This document shows positions 61,611 to 64,000 of a DNA stretch of 64,000 nt, one piece after another. The stretch spans positions 1 through 64,000 of the forward strand of contig NZ_FQUT01000021.1 of NCBI RefSeq assembly GCF_900129245.1, read 5' to 3'. The stretch comes from Chryseobacterium arachidis. GTDB lineage: Bacteria; Bacteroidota; Bacteroidia; Flavobacteriales; Weeksellaceae. The notes below the pieces were generated by a model that did no database searches, had not been told where the DNA came from, and was given only the letters and a program-made list of their open reading frames with translations. The position numbers and the translations under genes were made by a program. Each line of letters begins with the position of its first letter. Position 1 is the stretch's first letter.

Positions 61611-62030
61611 CTATAATATGTTTTCTTTAATAAAATTCTCACAATAATTTTTGATCTCCTCCCTTACCTTTTTAAATGCAAAATTAATTTCTTCTACCGT
61701 TCCGACAGCTTTGGCCGGATCCTGAAAATTATGATGAAAAGTCATTGCTTTTGTCGGAAAATAAGGACAGTTTTCTTTTGCGTGGTCACAAACCGTAATT
61801 ACAAAATCAAAATTAATGTTTCGGTATTCATCAATATTGTTTGAAGTGTATTGTGAAATATCGATCTCATCTTCTTTCATTGTTTCAACAGCCTTAGGAT
61901 TCACACCGTGGGTTTCTATTCCGGCACTGTAGATTTCTGCTTTATCCTGAACAAAATATCTTAAGTATCCTTCTGCAATCTGGCTTCTGCAGCTATTCCC
62001 GGTACAAAGTACCAATATTTTCTTTTTCAT
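61611..62030 (-). CDS. arsC: Arsenate reductase, thioredoxin-coupled (LMW-phosphatase fold)
   Basis: Reduces arsenate to arsenite. The 139-residue protein has the P-loop VLCTGNSCRS with Cys9 and Arg15, plus Cys81 and Cys88 in VCDHAKENC. These three redox cysteines match Cys10, Cys82 and Cys89 of Staphylococcus aureus ArsC, each shifted by one, which marks the thioredoxin-linked type. The ATG at 62030 is preferred over a TTG seven codons upstream that would run into the small upstream gene. It is the last gene of the ars operon; no arsenite efflux gene follows. Confidence 0.92.
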   Translation of the reverse strand: MKKKILVLCTGNSCRSQIAEGYLRYFVQDKAEIYSAGIETHGVNPKAVETMKEDEIDISQYTSNNIDEYRNINFDFVITVCDHAKENCPYFPTKAMTFHHNFQDPAKAVGTVEEINFAFKKVREEIKNYCENFIKENIL

Positions 62031-62035
62031 ATTTT

Positions 62036-62161
62036 TTAAATGAATAACCAAATAATATTAATGACGCAAAACTTAGGATCAAAACCAAAAATAAGTTGTA
62101 AGGCAACAACAGAGGCTGTAATGATAATTGGTTTTTTATATTTAATAAGTTTTTCTTTCAT
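62036..62161 (-). CDS. 41-residue membrane peptide in ars operon
   Basis: A short frame from ATG at 62161 to TAA at 62036 encodes a basic N-terminus (MKEKLIKYKKP) and one hydrophobic helix (IIITASVVALQLIFGF), then DPKFCVINIIWLFI. It exactly fills the gap between the DUF6428 gene (3 nt away) and arsC (5 nt away), with no competing frame. That fit, rather than homology, is the evidence that it is real. A single cysteine lies in the last third. Function is unknown. Confidence 0.65.
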   Translation of the reverse strand: MKEKLIKYKKPIIITASVVALQLIFGFDPKFCVINIIWLFI

Positions 62162-62164
62162 AAT

Positions 62165-62638
62165 TTAACAGCAGCCAGAATTTGGCGGGCATGAAGCTGA
62201 AAGGGTTCCTGAAAGTTCACTTAAATTTAGCTTTTGTTTTTGTGGAGGAATTCCGCAGGCATCCTGTGCCAGACACGCAGTAAGTTTATTTTTAAGGATA
62301 AAATGCTTTCCGTTGAATTCAAGATCATACTTTCCAATAGTTGCATTCTGATATTCCACTTCGATTTCGAAATCGCCAATTCCCAATTGGTCTTCGGAAA
62401 GTGCAATGATATGTAAAAGTTTCCCTGGTTTTAAACGATGTTCATAATCATTGGCGTTCCAAAGCTGAAAGTTTACTTTTTCTTCTTTTCTGACAGTTCC
62501 GCCGCAATCTATAAAGTTTTTGGTAATCATTCCTATTTCCGTTACATGAAAATACTCAGGAACAAAATTTCCGTTTTCCAATTGAAATTCGACATTGTCT
62601 AACGTTGGAAGAATTTCTTTAATTTGTGTGAGTGTCAT
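62165..62638 (-). CDS. DUF6428-family protein in ars operon
   Basis: A 157-residue protein that I recall as the DUF6428 family, regularly found next to arsR and arsC in Bacteroidota. It has no signal peptide. It ends in the cysteine-rich tail SCPPNSGCC and has further cysteines in FIDCGGT and TACLAQDACGIPP, so metal or arsenic binding is possible. The ATG at 62638 is preferred over a TTG that lies upstream of the operator palindrome at 62662. Confidence 0.8.
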   Translation of the reverse strand: MTLTQIKEILPTLDNVEFQLENGNFVPEYFHVTEIGMITKNFIDCGGTVRKEEKVNFQLWNANDYEHRLKPGKLLHIIALSEDQLGIGDFEIEVEYQNATIGKYDLEFNGKHFILKNKLTACLAQDACGIPPQKQKLNLSELSGTLSASCPPNSGCC

Positions 62639-62661
62639 ATTAATAGTATTTAAATTATAAT

Positions 62662-62677
62662 ATCGTAATATTACGAT
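62662..62677. promoter_or_regulatory. ArsR operator, 16-bp palindrome (copy 1)
   Basis: ATCGTAATATTACGAT is a perfect palindrome 24 bp before the DUF6428 start. An identical copy precedes arsR itself. The position in front of both genes next to an ArsR-family repressor makes it the likely binding site. Confidence 0.8.
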
Positions 62678-62707
62678 GAGTAAGTTCAAAAAATTTTAAC
62701 AGCAGTT

Positions 62708-63022
62708 TTACTTTTTAACTGTAGAAATTATATTGGAAAAAAATATATTCAAAAGTTCGAAAGCACTTTCGTCAATACAATAACAAACCGAATTTCCTTC
62801 TACGCTGCCTTTAATCAGACCTGCATTTTTCAATTCTTTAAGATGCTGGGAAATGGTAGGCTGAGCTAAGGGAAGCTCATTCACAATATCCCCACAGATA
62901 CATTCGTTAACTTTAAGCAGATATTCAATAATGGCAATTCTTGCAGGATGGCCTAACGCTTTAGCAATTATGGCAATTTTATTCTGCTGCTCAGTAAAAA
63001 AATCAGTTTTTGTAGCACCCAT
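62708..63022 (-). CDS. arsR: ArsR-family metalloregulator
   Basis: A 105-residue winged-helix repressor. The recognition region is PLAQPTISQHLKELKNAGLI. Cys41 and Cys43 in NECICGD match the usual arsenite-binding site, and a second pair, Cys80 and Cys82, lies in SVCYC. On binding As(III) or a related metal it should leave the operator. The ATG at 63022 is preferred over a TTG beyond the operator, which lies only 11 bp upstream of the ATG. Confidence 0.9.
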   Translation of the reverse strand: MGATKTDFFTEQQNKIAIIAKALGHPARIAIIEYLLKVNECICGDIVNELPLAQPTISQHLKELKNAGLIKGSVEGNSVCYCIDESAFELLNIFFSNIISTVKK

Positions 63023-63033
63023 ATTTAATCTAT

Positions 63034-63049
63034 ATCGTAATATTACGAT
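63034..63049. promoter_or_regulatory. ArsR operator, 16-bp palindrome (copy 2)
   Basis: ATCGTAATATTACGAT, identical to the copy at 62662-62677; here the palindrome extends by one base on each side (63033-63050). It lies directly before the arsR start codon, suiting autorepression. Confidence 0.82.
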
Positions 63050-63075
63050 AAAAAATTGATTCGGCAATTATTTTC

Positions 63076-63100
63076 AAAAAAAATCCTCCAGAAAGGAGGA
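63076..63100 (-). terminator. Terminator of thioredoxin-reductase-like gene
   Basis: TCCTCC (63084-63089) and GGAGGA (63095-63100) form a short G/C-rich stem with loop AGAAA; the minus strand continues with TTTTTTTT. It separates the FAD oxidoreductase from the arsR operon. Confidence 0.8.
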
Positions 63101-63125
63101 ATAAAATTAGCGACAGATATAAATT

Positions 63126-64000
63126 CTAAAAAGTTTCTTCTGCAAGTTCTTTGTTCACAACCGCTCCCACAAAGCTTCCCTGAGCGACAGCATTGGCGAC
63201 CGATCGCATCATCGTCACATTATCTCCGCAAGCAAAAACTCCGGGAATATTGGTTTTGTGCAAAGAATCAATTTTAATAAAGCCATGATCTACAAGCTCC
63301 AACCCTAAATCTTCGACATTAATATTTTGTTCTGTATGAATTTTTGCATACAACGCTTCCAAGGGAATTTCTTTTCCATTTTTAAGAATTAATTTTTTAA
63401 TCTGTCCTTTTTCATGGATAATTTCACTGATTTCATCTTCGATCAAATTAATTTTATTTTGATTAAATTTTTCAGTCTGCTCTTCATTTAATATTGATTT
63501 CCCATTCGTAAATAAGGTCAGTTCTTTTGTTAAATTAAAGACCAATTTGGTAAAATCAAAAGTCATTTCGCTATTCGACATAATCCCGGTTACTTTACCT
63601 TTTACCTCATATCCATGACAGTAGGGACAATGGATCACAGAAATACCCCAACATTCTGCAAATCCAGGAATATCAGGCATTATATCTTTCACTCCGGTAG
63701 CCAGAACTAACTTTTTGGCATAAAATATTTCATTCCTTTCAGTTTCAACCTTAAAACGGTTCGAATCTTTAGAAATTTTTACAACTAATCCATTATAAAA
63801 CTTTACCGTTTCATATTTCAAAACCTGTTCTTTTGCCGAGTGAGAAATTTCTTTCGGAGTTTTTCCGTCATGTGTAATAAAATTATGCGAATGCGGAGTT
63901 TGTCGGTTGCATGGTTTACCGCTGTCTATGATCAGTACATTTCTTAAAGATCTTCCCAAAGCCATAGCTGCAGATAATCCGGCATAGCTTCCTCCTATAA
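63126..64000 (-). CDS. NAD(P)/FAD-dependent oxidoreductase, thioredoxin-reductase-like (partial)
   Basis: The gene runs off the window end; the visible 291 codons include the FAD-binding motif IGGSYAGLSAAMALGR at the edge, the redox-active CPYC in VIHCPYCHGYE, and the C-terminal ACGDNVTMMRSVANAVAQG. This is the class of short TrxB-like proteins. Lying next to arsR it might help reduce ArsC, but a terminator separates it from the ars operon and this link is only positional. The true start is outside the window. Confidence 0.88.
   Translation of the reverse strand, partial: IGGSYAGLSAAMALGRSLRNVLIIDSGKPCNRQTPHSHNFITHDGKTPKEISHSAKEQVLKYETVKFYNGLVVKISKDSNRFKVETERNEIFYAKKLVLATGVKDIMPDIPGFAECWGISVIHCPYCHGYEVKGKVTGIMSNSEMTFDFTKLVFNLTKELTLFTNGKSILNEEQTEKFNQNKINLIEDEISEIIHEKGQIKKLILKNGKEIPLEALYAKIHTEQNINVEDLGLELVDHGFIKIDSLHKTNIPGVFACGDNVTMMRSVANAVAQGSFVGAVVNKELAEETF

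Noticed and set aside
62662..63049. Paired 16-bp palindromes as ends of an insertion element
   Set aside because: The DNA between them encodes arsR, there is no transposase or target duplication, and placement before start codons fits operators better.
1..64000. tRNA, rRNA, CRISPR array, integrase or riboswitch
   Set aside because: Read-through of all gaps showed no cloverleaf-like segment ending in CCA, no regularly spaced direct repeats and no recombinase motif; I could not run a covariance search, so small RNAs may be missed.

Overview
The window is a 64-kb piece of an AT-rich chromosome from a flavobacterium (phylum Bacteroidota), most likely Chryseobacterium or a close relative. The basis is the Bacteroidota-type promoter box TAnnTTTG in front of many genes, the LpxC-FabZ fusion, PorX and a T9SS sorting domain from the type IX secretion system, the 463-residue arginine decarboxylase paired with agmatinase, double-glycine peptide leaders of the Chryseobacterium type, and overall protein similarity as I recall it. 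No rRNA, tRNA, CRISPR array, transposase or prophage is visible.

Layout. 0-7 kb: a phosphatase lipoprotein, arginine decarboxylase and agmatinase (putrescine synthesis), an Ada-like plus AlkB-like DNA-alkylation repair pair, and a DinB-fold protein. 7-16 kb: a WYL regulator, an ABC exporter, LptB with an unusual C-terminal extension, a TM2 protein, an unrecognised 242-residue protein with a possible gasdermin-like layout, a double-glycine-leader peptide, HemB, a minimal T9SS cargo and a NatAB-type ABC pair. 16.7-25 kb: an envelope and housekeeping block (outer-membrane barrel, SucD, a second LpxD-like protein, EF-P, LpxA, LpxC-FabZ, LpxD, HD phosphohydrolase). 25-33.4 kb: S41 protease, PorX, exonuclease III, an RlpA-like protein, two secreted proteins and RimO.

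33.5-59.7 kb: a 23-gene, minus-strand surface polysaccharide locus that ends in a terminator at 33460-33484. It encodes Wza, Wzc, Wzx, Wzy, an initiating WecA-like transferase and several glycosyltransferases. Sugar genes predict UDP-L-FucNAc (FnlA, FnlB, FnlC), a 4-amino sugar of the Qui2NAc4N type (PglF-like plus PglE-like), a 4-reduced 6-deoxy-HexNAc, a HexNAc-uronate and probably L-rhamnose. In its middle sits a small acyl-synthesis module (ACP, FabG-like SDR, FabH-like KAS III, GNAT) that plausibly makes an acyl group and puts it on the amino sugar. This is the most distinctive system in the window.

59.7-64 kb: RecX, GlyA and an arsenic-type operon (ArsR, DUF6428 protein, an unlisted 41-residue membrane peptide, ArsC) controlled by two identical 16-bp palindromic operators, then a thioredoxin-reductase-like gene cut off by the window end. 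Several long open frames start only at TTG; where a downstream ATG fits family length and promoter position, that ATG is used here.
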